In this document: one piece after another, positions 1-13,795 of the stretch
Layout: the number at the start of each line of letters is the position of its first letter
How positions within the stretch are numbered: the stretch's first letter is position 1
From: Serratia sp. H1w
GTDB lineage: Bacteria > Pseudomonadota > Gammaproteobacteria > Enterobacterales > Enterobacteriaceae
NCBI RefSeq assembly: GCF_000633355.1
Contig: NZ_AYMQ01000056.1
Coordinates: 62,001-126,000 of the forward strand
Reading direction: 5' to 3'
DNA length: 64,000 bases
Position numbers and translations under genes: made by a program
Notes under the pieces: generated by a model
The model's input: the letters and a program-made list of their open reading frames with translations, nothing else
Told to the model about the DNA's origin: nothing
Database searches by the model: none

Positions 1-191
1 AGACAGGCTGGGCAACGGCGGAAGATGGTAGTGACGAAGCACAAGGGCGGTTGGTAATACGCATCTTGTTCCCCGCAGGGGAATGAACCGCTAAACACAG
101 GCATCGGGTCTTCGCTTGGAACAAATCCTTGCACATTGACGTTGGCTAGGGTGTGGCAAGTGCAGGGAAGAACATAAGAGAGACAATAATA
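1..191 (+). promoter_or_regulatory. lrp upstream/leader region (truncated by window start)
   Basis: No gene is seen here. In E. coli the lrp mRNA has a leader of more than 200 nt, so this is probably mostly untranslated leader. It holds a short perfect inverted repeat, TTCCCC-GCA-GGGGAA at 69-83, and a looser AAGATG (23-28)/CATCTT (62-67) pair. The promoter itself may lie outside the window. The bases before the lrp ATG (GAGAGACAATAATA) give only a weak Shine-Dalgarno. Confidence 0.5.
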
Positions 192-686
192 ATGGTAGAT
201 ACTAAAAAACGCCCGGGTAAAGATCTCGACCGTATCGATCGCAACATCCTCAATGAGTTGCAGAAGGATGGGCGCATTTCGAACGTCGAACTTTCGAAGC
301 GCGTGGGGTTATCCCCAACCCCTTGTTTGGAGCGTGTGCGCCGTCTTGAGCGTCAAGGCTTTATTCATGGGTATACCGCATTGCTTAACCCGCATTATCT
401 GGATGCATCCTTGCTGGTCTTCGTGGAAATCACGCTGAACCGCGGTGCGCCAGACGTGTTTGAGCAATTCAACTCAGCGGTGCAAAAACTTGAAGAAATC
501 CAGGAGTGTCATCTGGTTTCCGGTGATTTCGACTATCTGTTGAAAACCCGTGTGCCAGATATGTCAGCTTACCGTAAGCTGTTAGGCGAAACTCTGTTGC
601 GTTTACCGGGGGTTAATGACACCCGTACTTACGTCGTGATGGAAGAAGTGAAACAGAGTAACCGTCTGGTTATCAAAACACGGTAA
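192..686 (+). CDS. lrp: Lrp, leucine-responsive global transcriptional regulator
   Basis: This 164-residue Lrp/AsnC-family protein is almost identical to E. coli Lrp along its whole length. The N-terminal helix-turn-helix (about residues 12-60, around RISNVELSKRVGLSPTPCLE) binds DNA. The C-terminal RAM domain (about 70-150) oligomerises and senses leucine. It controls amino acid synthesis, catabolism and pili regulons, including serC- and lrp-type promoters in enterics. A longer in-frame ATG exists at 153, but the start at 192 gives MVDTKKRPGKDLDRID, matching the family N-terminus and its usual 164 aa. A GC-rich hairpin follows the stop, and ftsK follows on the same strand as in E. coli. Confidence 0.97.
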   Translation: MVDTKKRPGKDLDRIDRNILNELQKDGRISNVELSKRVGLSPTPCLERVRRLERQGFIHGYTALLNPHYLDASLLVFVEITLNRGAPDVFEQFNSAVQKLEEIQECHLVSGDFDYLLKTRVPDMSAYRKLLGETLLRLPGVNDTRTYVVMEEVKQSNRLVIKTR

Positions 687-744
687 GGTGCAGGTGCAAA
701 ACCTGATTAAATTCGTTACACTCCTGTTTATTCATACAGTTTTG

Positions 745-767
745 GCGCCGGGGAAGATTCCCGGCGC
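745..767 (+). terminator. Hairpin after lrp
   Basis: GCGCCGGG (745-752) and CCCGGCGC (760-767) form an 8-bp GC stem, extendable inward by AA/TT with a one-base bulge. The downstream T content is poor, so it is a weak intrinsic terminator or an mRNA 3' end stabiliser. It separates lrp from ftsK. Confidence 0.5.
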
Positions 768-806
768 TGTTACTCTATCCGTCAACAGGAACCTGGAGTG
801 CCTTTC

Positions 807-4274
<3,468 letters not shown>

Positions 4275-4299
4275 TCGCCATGGCAGTGTAAAATAATAA

Positions 4300-4320
4300 A
4301 AGGGCCGCTTAGCGGCCCTT
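4300..4320 (+). terminator. Intrinsic-type hairpin after ftsK
   Basis: AAGGGCCGCT and AGCGGCCCTT form a perfect 10-bp stem around a single T. It sits 26 nt past the ftsK stop and isolates ftsK from lolA. The T-run is short. Confidence 0.7.
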
Positions 4321-4456
4321 GTGCAAAGAAGCGTAAACCCCTGCTTTATCGGAATTGTGCTCTGGTTGTCGGCCAAGTGCTTCGGGTAGAGTGGAGGTGT
4401 TCAGGGTTATATTGACCCAGCTTGCGGTAACCGCATTTCATAAGGTATCTGGAATA

Positions 4457-5068
4457 ATGAAAAAACTGTTGATTGCCTGTTGTCTGCTTTCGGGATTCGC
4501 GTCTACTTCCGTGTTGGCGGATGCCGCGCAAGATTTGCAAGGTCGTCTGGCGAAAGTAAACAGTTTCCATGCCAGCTTCTCCCAATCGGTCACTAGTAGC
4601 GACGGTGCTACGGTGCAGCAAGGGGAAGGCGAATTATGGGTAAAACGCCCGAACCTGTTTAACTGGCATATGACCTCACCCGATGAGAGCGTGCTGGTTT
4701 CGGACGGTGAAACCCTGTGGTTCTACAACCCGTTCGTTGAGCAGGTGACGGCCACCTGGCTGAAAAATGCCACCGGCAATACGCCGTTTATGCTGATCAC
4801 CCGTAACGATGCTAACGACTGGAAACAGTACAACGTGAAGCAGAAAGGGGATGACTTCGAACTGACACCCAAGGCCAGCAGCGGCAATCTGAAGCAGTTT
4901 GCCATTAGCGTAACCAATAGCGGCACCATCAAGAGCTTTACCGCGGTTGAGCAGGATGGCCAGCGCAGCGCCTATCAGTTGAAGAGCCAGCAGAGCAGCA
5001 GCGTTGATGCTGCCAAATTCAAATTTACCCCACCGAAGGGGGTGACGCTGGACGACCAGCGCCAGTGA
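4457..5068 (+). CDS. lolA: LolA, periplasmic lipoprotein carrier
   Basis: LolA shuttles outer-membrane lipoproteins from the LolCDE ABC exporter across the periplasm to LolB. The 203-aa product has a Sec signal peptide of about 21 residues ([13 protein letters not shown]..., cleavage near SVLA/DAAQ). The mature part carries the family signatures [12 protein letters not shown] and WFYNPFVEQ, which belong to the hydrophobic half-barrel that receives acyl chains. Length matches E. coli LolA exactly. Earlier in-frame starts exist, but only the ATG at 4457 gives the correct signal peptide. The stop is 7 nt before rarA, so the two are co-transcribed. Essential in E. coli. Confidence 0.96.
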   Translation: MKKLLIACCLLSGFASTSVLADAAQDLQGRLAKVNSFHASFSQSVTSSDGATVQQGEGELWVKRPNLFNWHMTSPDESVLVSDGETLWFYNPFVEQVTATWLKNATGNTPFMLITRNDANDWKQYNVKQKGDDFELTPKASSGNLKQFAISVTNSGTIKSFTAVEQDGQRSAYQLKSQQSSSVDAAKFKFTPPKGVTLDDQRQ

Positions 5069-5075
5069 GGTCTAC

Positions 5076-6419
5076 GTGAGTAACATGTCACTCGATTTTT
5101 CCCACAATGAGTTCCAGCCCCTGGCCGCGCGTATGCGGCCAACCACGCTGGCGCAATACATTGGCCAGCAGCATTTGCTGGCCCCGGGCAAGCCGTTGCC
5201 ACGCGCCATCGAGGCTGGGCAACTGCACTCGATGATCCTGTGGGGGCCACCGGGAACCGGGAAAACGACGCTGGCAGAGTTGATTGGTCGCTATGGCCGG
5301 GCCGATGTTGAGCGTATCTCGGCGGTAACTTCCGGCATCAAGGAGATCCGCGAAGCTATCGAGCGCGCCCGGCAAAACCGCGATGCTGGTCGCCGTACCA
5401 TCCTGTTTGTTGACGAAGTCCACCGTTTCAACAAAAGCCAGCAGGATGCCTTCCTACCGCATATCGAAGACGGCACCATTACCTTTATCGGTGCCACGAC
5501 GGAAAACCCATCTTTTGAGCTGAACTCGGCGTTGCTGTCCCGGGCGCGAGTGTATCTGCTCAAAGCGCTGACGGCGGATGACATCGGTCAGGTGCTGGAT
5601 CAGGCGATGGAAGACAAGGCACGTGGTTTTGGCGATCAAAACATCGAGTTGCCAGCAGAAACCAGGCGCATGTTGTCGGAACTGGTGGGTGGCGATGCCC
5701 GCCGCGCCTTGAACAGCCTGGAGATGATGGCCGATATGGCTGAAATCGACGGCAAGGGCATGCGGGTATTAACCCCGGAGTTGCTTAAAGAGGTCTCTGG
5801 CGAACGCAGCGCGCGCTTCGATAACAAAGGCGATCGCTATTACGATCTGATTTCGGCGCTGCATAAATCGGTACGTGGTTCGGCACCGGATGCGGCTTTG
5901 TACTGGTATGCGCGTATTATTACCGCTGGTGGCGATCCGCTGTACGTGGCGCGCCGCTTGCTGGCAATTGCTTCCGAAGACGTCGGCAACGCCGATCCGC
6001 GCGGCATGCAAGTAGCGATAGCCGCTTGGGATTGCTTCACCCGCGTTGGCCCTGCGGAAGGTGAACGCGCCATCGCACAAGCGATCGTCTACCTGGCCTG
6101 TGCGCCAAAAAGCAACGCCGTCTATACCGCCTTTAAGGCCGCAATGCGCGATGCTAAAGAAATGGCGGACTATGACGTACCGGAACATCTGCGTAATGCC
6201 CCGACCAAGCTGATGAAAGAAATGGGGCTGGGCGCGGAATACCGCTATGCCCATGACGAACCCAACGCCTACGCGGCCGGAGAGAGCTATTTTCCGGCAG
6301 AAATGGCCACCACACGCTACTATCATCCAACCTCGCGCGGGCTGGAAGGCAAAATCGGTGAAAAGTTGGCATGGCTGGCTGAGCAGGATCAAAATAGCCA
6401 GACAAAACGCTACCGCTAG
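5076..6419 (+). CDS. rarA: RarA (MgsA), replication-associated recombination AAA+ ATPase
   Basis: This 447-aa clamp-loader-like AAA+ protein acts at stalled forks and SSB-coated ends, and belongs to the WRNIP1/Mgs1 family. Walker A GPPGTGKT is at residues 57-64, Walker B FVDEVHRF around 111-118, and sensor 1 is in [12 protein letters not shown]. The C-terminal helical region forms the tetramer. The start is GTG 5076 (MSNMSLDF) with GAGG at 5067-5070; the E. coli protein begins MSNLSLDF. It lies 7 nt after lolA, as in the classic lolA-rarA pair. Confidence 0.95.
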   Translation: MSNMSLDFSHNEFQPLAARMRPTTLAQYIGQQHLLAPGKPLPRAIEAGQLHSMILWGPPGTGKTTLAELIGRYGRADVERISAVTSGIKEIREAIERARQNRDAGRRTILFVDEVHRFNKSQQDAFLPHIEDGTITFIGATTENPSFELNSALLSRARVYLLKALTADDIGQVLDQAMEDKARGFGDQNIELPAETRRMLSELVGGDARRALNSLEMMADMAEIDGKGMRVLTPELLKEVSGERSARFDNKGDRYYDLISALHKSVRGSAPDAALYWYARIITAGGDPLYVARRLLAIASEDVGNADPRGMQVAIAAWDCFTRVGPAEGERAIAQAIVYLACAPKSNAVYTAFKAAMRDAKEMADYDVPEHLRNAPTKLMKEMGLGAEYRYAHDEPNAYAAGESYFPAEMATTRYYHPTSRGLEGKIGEKLAWLAEQDQNSQTKRYR

Positions 6420-7820
<1,401 letters not shown>

Positions 7821-7840
7821 TCAGCCTCACGTTCTATCGA

Positions 7841-7864
7841 AAGCGCCTACGGGCGCTTTTTTTT
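7841..7864 (+). terminator. Intrinsic terminator of serS
   Basis: AAGCGCC (7841-7847), loop TACG, GGCGCTT (7852-7858), then a run of T to 7864. A classic rho-independent terminator 20 nt after the serS stop. Confidence 0.92.
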
Positions 7865-7904
7865 CGTTTGAATAATTTTCATTTACGAATGAAAGCGCTG
7901 TTTA

Positions 7905-7946
7905 TTGACAGCAGACAAAGTTTCCTACTCCCTTTTGAGTAATATC
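7905..7946 (+). promoter_or_regulatory. Candidate FNR/NarL-controlled promoter of the ynfE-like gene
   Basis: An FNR-like dyad, TTGAC-AGCA-GACAA (7905-7918), agrees at 7 of 10 positions with TTGAT-N4-ATCAA. It is followed by TACTCCC-TT-TTGAGTA (7926-7941), an exact 7-2-7 layout of NarL/NarP heptamers (consensus TACYYMT, 6 of 7 in each half). An A/T-rich hexamer at 7940-7946 sits where the -10 of a class II FNR promoter would be. The same order and spacing recur upstream of dmsA at 10551. Consensus matching was by eye; binding is inferred from known control of enteric dms operons. Confidence 0.55.
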
Positions 7947-8053
7947 CTCACCCATGGAGGGGATATTCCTACGCTAATTCAGCTTCCTCCTGTCTCTGCC
8001 TGCTAGCCAAGGCATGACTTTTCCCGTGATTAGGGCAAAACCTGGAGTGAGCT

Positions 8054-10507
8054 ATGTCGAAGCCAACACCTGCAACACCATTATCCACCGGTATCAGCCG
8101 CCGCACACTGATGAAATCCGGCACGGTAGCTGGGCTGACGCTGGCCGCTGGCGGTTTGTCGTTGCCTTTCAGCCGTCATGCAGTAGCTGAGACTGTCGGA
8201 GCCGCCGTGCAACCCGCGCCGCAGGATAAAGTGGTGTGGGGGGCCTGCTCGGTCAACTGCGGCAGCCGCTGTGCGTTGCGGCTACACGTGCGTGATGACG
8301 AAGTTTACTGGGTAGAGACGGACAATACGGGTGATGATGTCTACGGCAATCATCAGGTACGTGCCTGTTTGCGTGGCCGTTCCATGCGTCGGCGCATGAA
8401 TCATCCGGAACGTTTGAATTACCCAATGAAACGCGTCGGTAAACGTGGCGAAGGCAAATTCAAGCGCATCAGCTGGGAAGAGGCTTACAGCGAAATTGCC
8501 GGCAGTTTGCAACGTATCGTCGCCAAATACGGCAATGAAGCGGTTTATATCAACTACACCTCCGGTATTGTCGGTGGCAATATTACCCGCTCCTCACCTT
8601 ATGCCTCGTTGGTTGCTCGCCTGATGAACTGTTATGGCGGTTTTCTCAGCCACTATGGCACCTACAGCACCGCCCAGATTTCCTGCGCGATGCCTTATAC
8701 CTACGGCAGCAACGACGGCAACAGTACCTCGGATATCGAGAACAGCAAGCTGGTCGTCCTGTTCGGCAACAACCCGGCAGAAACCCGCATGAGCGGTGGT
8801 GGCATCACCTACTTCCTGGAGCAGGCTCGGGAACGTTCAAACGCGCGCATGATCGTCATCGATCCGCGCTATACGGATACGGCAGCCGGGCGGGAAGATG
8901 AGTGGATCCCTATCCGGCCTGGCACCGATGCGGCACTGGTCGCCGGATTGGCGCACGTGCTGATCAGCGAGGATCTCGTAGACCAACCGTTCCTGGATAA
9001 ATATTGCGTGGGTTACGATGAGAAAACCATGCCCGCCGGAGCTCCTGCCAATGGCCACTACAAGGCTTACATCCTGGGCCAAGGCCAGGATGGTGTAGAG
9101 AAAACCCCACAGTGGGCATCCCAGATCACTGGCATTCCGGTCGATCGTATCATCAAGCTGGCGCGTGAGATTGGCAGTACCAAACCGGCCTATATCTCGC
9201 AAGGTTGGGGGCCACAGCGCCAGGCTAACGGTGAACTGACGTCACGTGCCATTGCCATGCTACCAATCCTGACGGGAAACGTGGGGATCAGCGGCGGTAA
9301 CAGCGGTGCGCGTGAGTCCACCTACACCATTACCATCGAACGCATGCCAGTGCTGGAAAACCCGGTAAAAACGCAGATTTCCTGCTTCAGCTGGACCGAT
9401 GCCATCGCTCGTGGCCCGGAAATGACCGCCAAGCGCGATGGGGTGCGCGGCAAAGACAAGCTGGATGTGCCGATCAAGTTCATCTGGAACTATGCCGGTA
9501 ACACCATCACCAACCAGCACTCCGATATCAATAAAACCCACGATATTCTGCAGGATGACTCCCAGTGCGAAATGATCGTGGTGCTGGAAAACTTTATGAC
9601 CTCCTCGGCGAAATACGCCGATATTCTGCTGCCGGATCTGATGACGGTTGAGCAGGAAGACATTATTCCAAACGACTACGCTGGCAATATGGGCTACCTG
9701 ATCTTTATCCAGCCAGCCACCTCTGCCAAGTTTGAACGTAAACCCATCTATGAAGTGATGAGCGAGGTGGCGCGCCGCCTGGGGCCAGAGGTACACCAGA
9801 AATTCACCGAGGGGCGTACCCAGGAGCAGTGGCTGCAATACCTTTATGCCAAGATGCTGGAGAAGGATCCTCAGTTACCGTCGTACGAAGCCTTGCGCAG
9901 CATCGGGATCTACAAGCGCAAAGATCCCAATGGGCACTTTGTGGCTTATAAGAAATTCCGTGACGATCCCACCAGCAACCCGCTGAAAACACCTTCAGGC
10001 AAGATCGAAATCTATTCTGCCAAGTTGGCTGAAATTGCCAGCAGCTGGGAGTTGGAGAAAGACGAAACCATCAGCCCGCTGCCGGTTTATGCCTCAACCT
10101 TTGAAGGTTGGGATGATCCGTTGCGTAACACCTATCCGTTGCAAATGTTCGGTTTCCACTACAAGGCTCGGACTCACTCCAGCTACGGCAATATCGACGT
10201 CTTGCAGGCTGCCTGCCCGCAGGAAGTGTGGATCAACCCACTGGATGCCAGCCAGCGCGGCATTGCCAGTGGTGAAGCGGTGCGAGTCTTTAATGGCCGT
10301 GGTGAAGTGCGTGTGGCCGCGAAGGTGACGCCACGCATCATGCCGGGCGTAGTAGCAATGGGGCAGGGTGCCTGGCATCAGGCCAATATGAACGGCGATC
10401 GTATCGATCACGGTGCCTGCATGAATACGCTGACTACCCATCGGCCATCGCCGCTGGCGAAAGGCAATCCGCAACATACCAATCTGATCGAGATCGAAAA
10501 GGTGTGA
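8054..10507 (+). CDS. ynfE: YnfE/YnfF-type Tat-exported molybdoenzyme (DMSO/selenate reductase family, catalytic subunit)
   Basis: An 817-aa catalytic subunit of the DMSO-reductase family that binds bis-MGD and one [4Fe-4S] cluster. The twin-arginine signal is SRRTLMK at residues 15-21, with cleavage near AVA about residue 45. Cysteines for the N-terminal cluster are in CSVNCGSRC (65-73) and VRACLRGR (about 104). The Mo-ligand serine is expected in YGTYS. Segments such as SCAMPYTYGSNDGNST and DLMTVEQEDIIPNDYAGN follow E. coli YnfE/YnfF (implicated in selenate reduction) rather than DmsA. It has no B or C subunit of its own and probably shares DmsB/DmsC, as YnfE and YnfF share YnfGH. GGAG lies about 8 nt before ATG 8054. 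Substrate is not shown by the sequence. Confidence 0.88.
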   Translation: MSKPTPATPLSTGISRRTLMKSGTVAGLTLAAGGLSLPFSRHAVAETVGAAVQPAPQDKVVWGACSVNCGSRCALRLHVRDDEVYWVETDNTGDDVYGNHQVRACLRGRSMRRRMNHPERLNYPMKRVGKRGEGKFKRISWEEAYSEIAGSLQRIVAKYGNEAVYINYTSGIVGGNITRSSPYASLVARLMNCYGGFLSHYGTYSTAQISCAMPYTYGSNDGNSTSDIENSKLVVLFGNNPAETRMSGGGITYFLEQARERSNARMIVIDPRYTDTAAGREDEWIPIRPGTDAALVAGLAHVLISEDLVDQPFLDKYCVGYDEKTMPAGAPANGHYKAYILGQGQDGVEKTPQWASQITGIPVDRIIKLAREIGSTKPAYISQGWGPQRQANGELTSRAIAMLPILTGNVGISGGNSGARESTYTITIERMPVLENPVKTQISCFSWTDAIARGPEMTAKRDGVRGKDKLDVPIKFIWNYAGNTITNQHSDINKTHDILQDDSQCEMIVVLENFMTSSAKYADILLPDLMTVEQEDIIPNDYAGNMGYLIFIQPATSAKFERKPIYEVMSEVARRLGPEVHQKFTEGRTQEQWLQYLYAKMLEKDPQLPSYEALRSIGIYKRKDPNGHFVAYKKFRDDPTSNPLKTPSGKIEIYSAKLAEIASSWELEKDETISPLPVYASTFEGWDDPLRNTYPLQMFGFHYKARTHSSYGNIDVLQAACPQEVWINPLDASQRGIASGEAVRVFNGRGEVRVAAKVTPRIMPGVVAMGQGAWHQANMNGDRIDHGACMNTLTTHRPSPLAKGNPQHTNLIEIEKV

Positions 10508-10550
10508 AATAACAATCATTATCAATAAAGGCTGTTATATCAACTATTTA

Positions 10551-10599
10551 TTGATTGTGAACAAAGCGGAACTACCTCTTTTGGAGGATAGTTCCGCTT
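10551..10599 (+). promoter_or_regulatory. Candidate FNR/NarL-controlled promoter of dmsABCD with large palindrome
   Basis: TTGAT-TGTG-AACAA (10551-10564) matches the FNR dyad at 9 of 10 positions. TACCTCT-TT-TGGAGGA (10573-10588) is a 7-2-7 NarL-like pair (7/7 and 5/7). GATAGT (10587-10592) lies exactly where the -10 should be if FNR sits at -41.5. The NarL-like pair is nested in a perfect 11-bp inverted repeat, AAGCGGAACTA (10564-10574) with TAGTTCCGCTT (10589-10599). The predicted start site near 10599 would leave a leader of about 115 nt before dmsA. Confidence 0.6.
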
Positions 10600-10715
10600 A
10601 GAGCAGGTCACAATAAAAATTCGATTACCTGCTGTATAAAACCGATCTGCAGAGGTGATTGCAGATTTTTTAAGCCATACCCCTGGCTGATTGAAGCAAC
10701 CCAGAGCGAAATATT

Positions 10716-13166
10716 ATGAGCGAGTCCCCCAAAAAACCTCTAACCGGCTTTCAGTGCTCCAGGCGAAAGCTGGTTAAAAACAGCGCCATTGGCGGGCTTG
10801 CCCTTGCCGTTGGCGGAGTATCCCTGCCTTTCAGCCGTCGTGCCAGTGCCGAAAGCTCACCAGCGCCAACCCTTGCCAAACCCGCAGAAAAAGTGGTGTG
10901 GAGTGCCTGTACCGTAAACTGCGGCAGCCGTTGCCCACTGCGGATGCACGTGGTTGACGGCGAGATCAAGTATGTCGAAACCGATAATACCGGTAACGAT
11001 GTTTATGAAGAGCTACATCAGGTCCGTGCCTGCCTGCGTGGGCGCTCTATGCGCCGTCGCGTGTATAACCCAGACCGTCTGAAATATCCGATGTTGCGCG
11101 TCGGCAAACGGGGCGAAGGCAAATTCAAGCGCATCAGTTGGGATGAGGCCTACACGCTCATCGCCGATAACATGAAGCGCATCATCAAAGACTATGGCAA
11201 TGAAGCCATCTATTTGAACTACGGCACCGGCACCTTAGGTGGCACGATCACCCGTTCATGGCCGCCAGGTTCTACGTTGATTGCTCGTCTGATGAACTGC
11301 TGCGGCGGTTATCTGAACCACTATGGTGACTACAGTACCGCGCAGATCGCCATGGGGTTGAATTACACCTACGGCGGTTGGGCAGACGGTAACAGCCCGA
11401 CAGATATCGAAAACAGCAAGCTGGTGGTGTTGTTTGGCAATAACCCAGGCGAAACCCGCATGAGCGGCGGTGGGGTCACTTATCTGCTGGAGCAGGCGCG
11501 TGAGCGTTCGAATGCCCGCATGATTGTGATCGACCCGCGCTACACCGATACCGCAGCGGGCAGGGAGGACGAGTGGATCCCAATTCGTCCAGGCACCGAT
11601 GCGGCACTGGTTGCCGGGTTGGCGCATGTACTGATCAACGAGAATTTGGTCGATCAGCCGTTCCTGGATAAATACTGCGTCGGTTACGACGAAAAGACGT
11701 TGCCTGCTGGGGCTCCGGCCAATGGCCACTATAAAGCCTATATTCTGGGCCAGGGTGACGATGGCATTGAGAAAACGCCTGCCTGGGCGTCGAAGATTAC
11801 CGGTATTCCGGTTGACCGTATCATCAAACTGGCGCGCGAAATTGGCAGCACCAAGCCGGCATTTATTTCTCAGGGCTGGGGGCCGCAGCGTCATGCCAAC
11901 GGCGAGTTGACCTCTCGCGCCATTGCCATGTTGCCGATCCTTACTGGTAACGTCGGGGTTCATGGTGGTAACTCCGGTGCGCGTGAAGGCTCTTACGATC
12001 TACCGTTTGTCCGCATGCCGACGCTGGAAAATCCGGTGAAAACCAGTATCTCCATGTTCCTGTGGACCGATGCCATTCTGCGTGGGCCGGAAATGACCGC
12101 CAAGCGCGACGGCGTACAGGGCAAGGACAAACTGGATGTGCCGATCAAATTTATCTGGAACTACGCCAGTAACTGCCTGATCAACCAACATTCGGAAATC
12201 AACCGCACCCACGACATTCTGCAAGATGACAAGAAGTGCGAGATGATCGTGGTGATCGATAACCACATGACCTCATCGGCGAAGTATGCCGATCTGGTAT
12301 TGCCGGACTGCACGGCCTCCGAGCAGATGGATTTCTGCCTGGATGCCTCAAGCGGCAATATGGGCTACGTTATCTTTGCCGACCAGGCCATCAAGCCGAA
12401 GTTTGAATGCAAAAACATCTATGAGATGACCAGCGAGCTCGCTCGTCGTATGGGCGTCGAGCAGGAGTTTACCGAAGGACGTACCCAGGAAGAATGGCTG
12501 CGTCATCTTTACCAGCAATCTCGTGAGGCTATTCCGGCACTGCTGGAGTTTGAGCAGTTCCTTAAGCAAGGGATCTTCAAACAGCGCGATCCGGATGGCC
12601 ATTACGTGGCCTACAAAGGTTTCCGCGATAATCCTCAGGCCAACCCGCTGAGCACGCCTTCCGGCAAGATCGAGATTTATTCCGCTCAACTTGCGGAGCT
12701 GGCGGCTACCTGGGAACTGGAAAAGGACGATGTGATCCATCCGCTACCGGTGTATGCGGCCGGTTTTGAAAGTCTTGACGATCCGTTAAGCGGGAAATAT
12801 CCGTTGATGATGACCGGTTTCCACTACAAGGCCAGAACTCACTCCACCTACGGCAACGTTGACGTGCTGAAAGCCGCCTGCCGCCAGGAAATGTGGATCA
12901 ACCCGATCGATGCGCAATCCCGCGGGATCGCCAATGGCGACCTTATCCGCATCTACAACGATCGGGGTGAGGTACGTATCAATGCCAAGGTGACGCCGCG
13001 CATGTTGCCGGGCGTGGTCGCTATGGGCGAAGGAGCCTGGTATGCGCCGGACGGTAGCCGTATCGATCACGCAGGCAGTATCAACGTGCTGACCACCCAG
13101 CGCCCATCGCCACTGGCCAAGGGTAACCCTTCTCACACCAATCTGGTCCAGGTCGCCAAACTTTAA
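10716..13166 (+). CDS. dmsA: DmsA, DMSO reductase catalytic subunit
   Basis: Molybdenum-bis-MGD terminal reductase for DMSO and related S- and N-oxides in anaerobic respiration. It faces the periplasm after Tat export. The Tat motif SRRKLVK is at residues 15-21. The FS0 cluster cysteines are in CTVNCGSRCPL and VRACLRGR. YGDYS carries the expected Mo-ligand serine, and WPPGSTLIARLMNCCGG and CTASEQMDFCLDAS match E. coli DmsA. The length is 816 aa. Its central third is nearly identical to the upstream ynfE product, while the signal peptide and C-terminal half differ, so the two are paralogues. It starts a five-gene run: 10 nt to dmsB, then dmsC, dmsD and a NapF-like ferredoxin. Confidence 0.94.
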   Translation: MSESPKKPLTGFQCSRRKLVKNSAIGGLALAVGGVSLPFSRRASAESSPAPTLAKPAEKVVWSACTVNCGSRCPLRMHVVDGEIKYVETDNTGNDVYEELHQVRACLRGRSMRRRVYNPDRLKYPMLRVGKRGEGKFKRISWDEAYTLIADNMKRIIKDYGNEAIYLNYGTGTLGGTITRSWPPGSTLIARLMNCCGGYLNHYGDYSTAQIAMGLNYTYGGWADGNSPTDIENSKLVVLFGNNPGETRMSGGGVTYLLEQARERSNARMIVIDPRYTDTAAGREDEWIPIRPGTDAALVAGLAHVLINENLVDQPFLDKYCVGYDEKTLPAGAPANGHYKAYILGQGDDGIEKTPAWASKITGIPVDRIIKLAREIGSTKPAFISQGWGPQRHANGELTSRAIAMLPILTGNVGVHGGNSGAREGSYDLPFVRMPTLENPVKTSISMFLWTDAILRGPEMTAKRDGVQGKDKLDVPIKFIWNYASNCLINQHSEINRTHDILQDDKKCEMIVVIDNHMTSSAKYADLVLPDCTASEQMDFCLDASSGNMGYVIFADQAIKPKFECKNIYEMTSELARRMGVEQEFTEGRTQEEWLRHLYQQSREAIPALLEFEQFLKQGIFKQRDPDGHYVAYKGFRDNPQANPLSTPSGKIEIYSAQLAELAATWELEKDDVIHPLPVYAAGFESLDDPLSGKYPLMMTGFHYKARTHSTYGNVDVLKAACRQEMWINPIDAQSRGIANGDLIRIYNDRGEVRINAKVTPRMLPGVVAMGEGAWYAPDGSRIDHAGSINVLTTQRPSPLAKGNPSHTNLVQVAKL

Positions 13167-13176
13167 GGAGTAGCTG

Positions 13177-13794
13177 ATGACTACGCAATATGGATTCTAC
13201 ATTGATTCAAGTCGTTGCACCGGCTGCAAAACCTGCGAGCTGGCCTGCAAAGACTATAAAAACCTGACCCCAGACGTCAGTTTCCGCCGTATCTATGAGT
13301 ATGCCGGGGGGGATTGGCAGCAGGACGGCGATAGCTGGCACCAGAATGTGTTTGCCTATTATCTGTCGATCGCCTGTAACCACTGCGAAGACCCGGCTTG
13401 TACCAAGGTGTGTCCGAGCGGTGCCATGCACAAGCGTGAAGACGGCTTTGTGGTGGTGAACGAAGAGGTATGCATCGGCTGTCGCTACTGCCATATGGCC
13501 TGCCCATACGGCGCACCGCAGTACAACGAAGCGAAAGGGCACATGACCAAGTGCGACGGCTGTTATGAGCGTGTCGCCGTTGGCCACAAGCCGATTTGTG
13601 TCGAGTCTTGCCCGCTGCGTGCCTTGGACTTTGGCCCGATCGACGAACTGCGTAAACAATATGGCACCCTGGCGCAAGTGGCACCGTTACCGGCCGCGCA
13701 TTTCACCAAACCGTGCATCGTACTGAAACCTAACGCCAACAGCCGCCCGAGTGGTGACACTACCGGCCATCTGGCTAATCCGAAGGAGGTTTAA
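13177..13794 (+). CDS. dmsB: DmsB, electron-transfer iron-sulfur subunit
   Basis: A 205-aa ferredoxin-like subunit that carries four [4Fe-4S] clusters and passes electrons from DmsC to DmsA. Four Cys clusters are visible: CTGCKTCELAC (N-terminus), CNHCEDPACTKVCP, CIGCRYCHMACPYG, and CDGC...CVESCPLRAL. There is no signal peptide, as expected for a subunit exported together with a Tat-bearing partner. AGGAG ends 7 nt before the ATG, overlapping the dmsA stop region. Near-identical to E. coli DmsB and similar to YnfG. It is the only B subunit here and probably serves both catalytic paralogues. Confidence 0.95.
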   Translation: MTTQYGFYIDSSRCTGCKTCELACKDYKNLTPDVSFRRIYEYAGGDWQQDGDSWHQNVFAYYLSIACNHCEDPACTKVCPSGAMHKREDGFVVVNEEVCIGCRYCHMACPYGAPQYNEAKGHMTKCDGCYERVAVGHKPICVESCPLRALDFGPIDELRKQYGTLAQVAPLPAAHFTKPCIVLKPNANSRPSGDTTGHLANPKEV

Positions 13795-13795
13795 A

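Noticed and set aside
7841-8053. Molybdenum-cofactor riboswitch ahead of ynfE or dmsA
   Set aside because: Leaders are plausible in length, but I could not recognise the conserved Moco-motif core; the hairpins are better explained by NarL/FNR-type DNA sites. A covariance search would decide.
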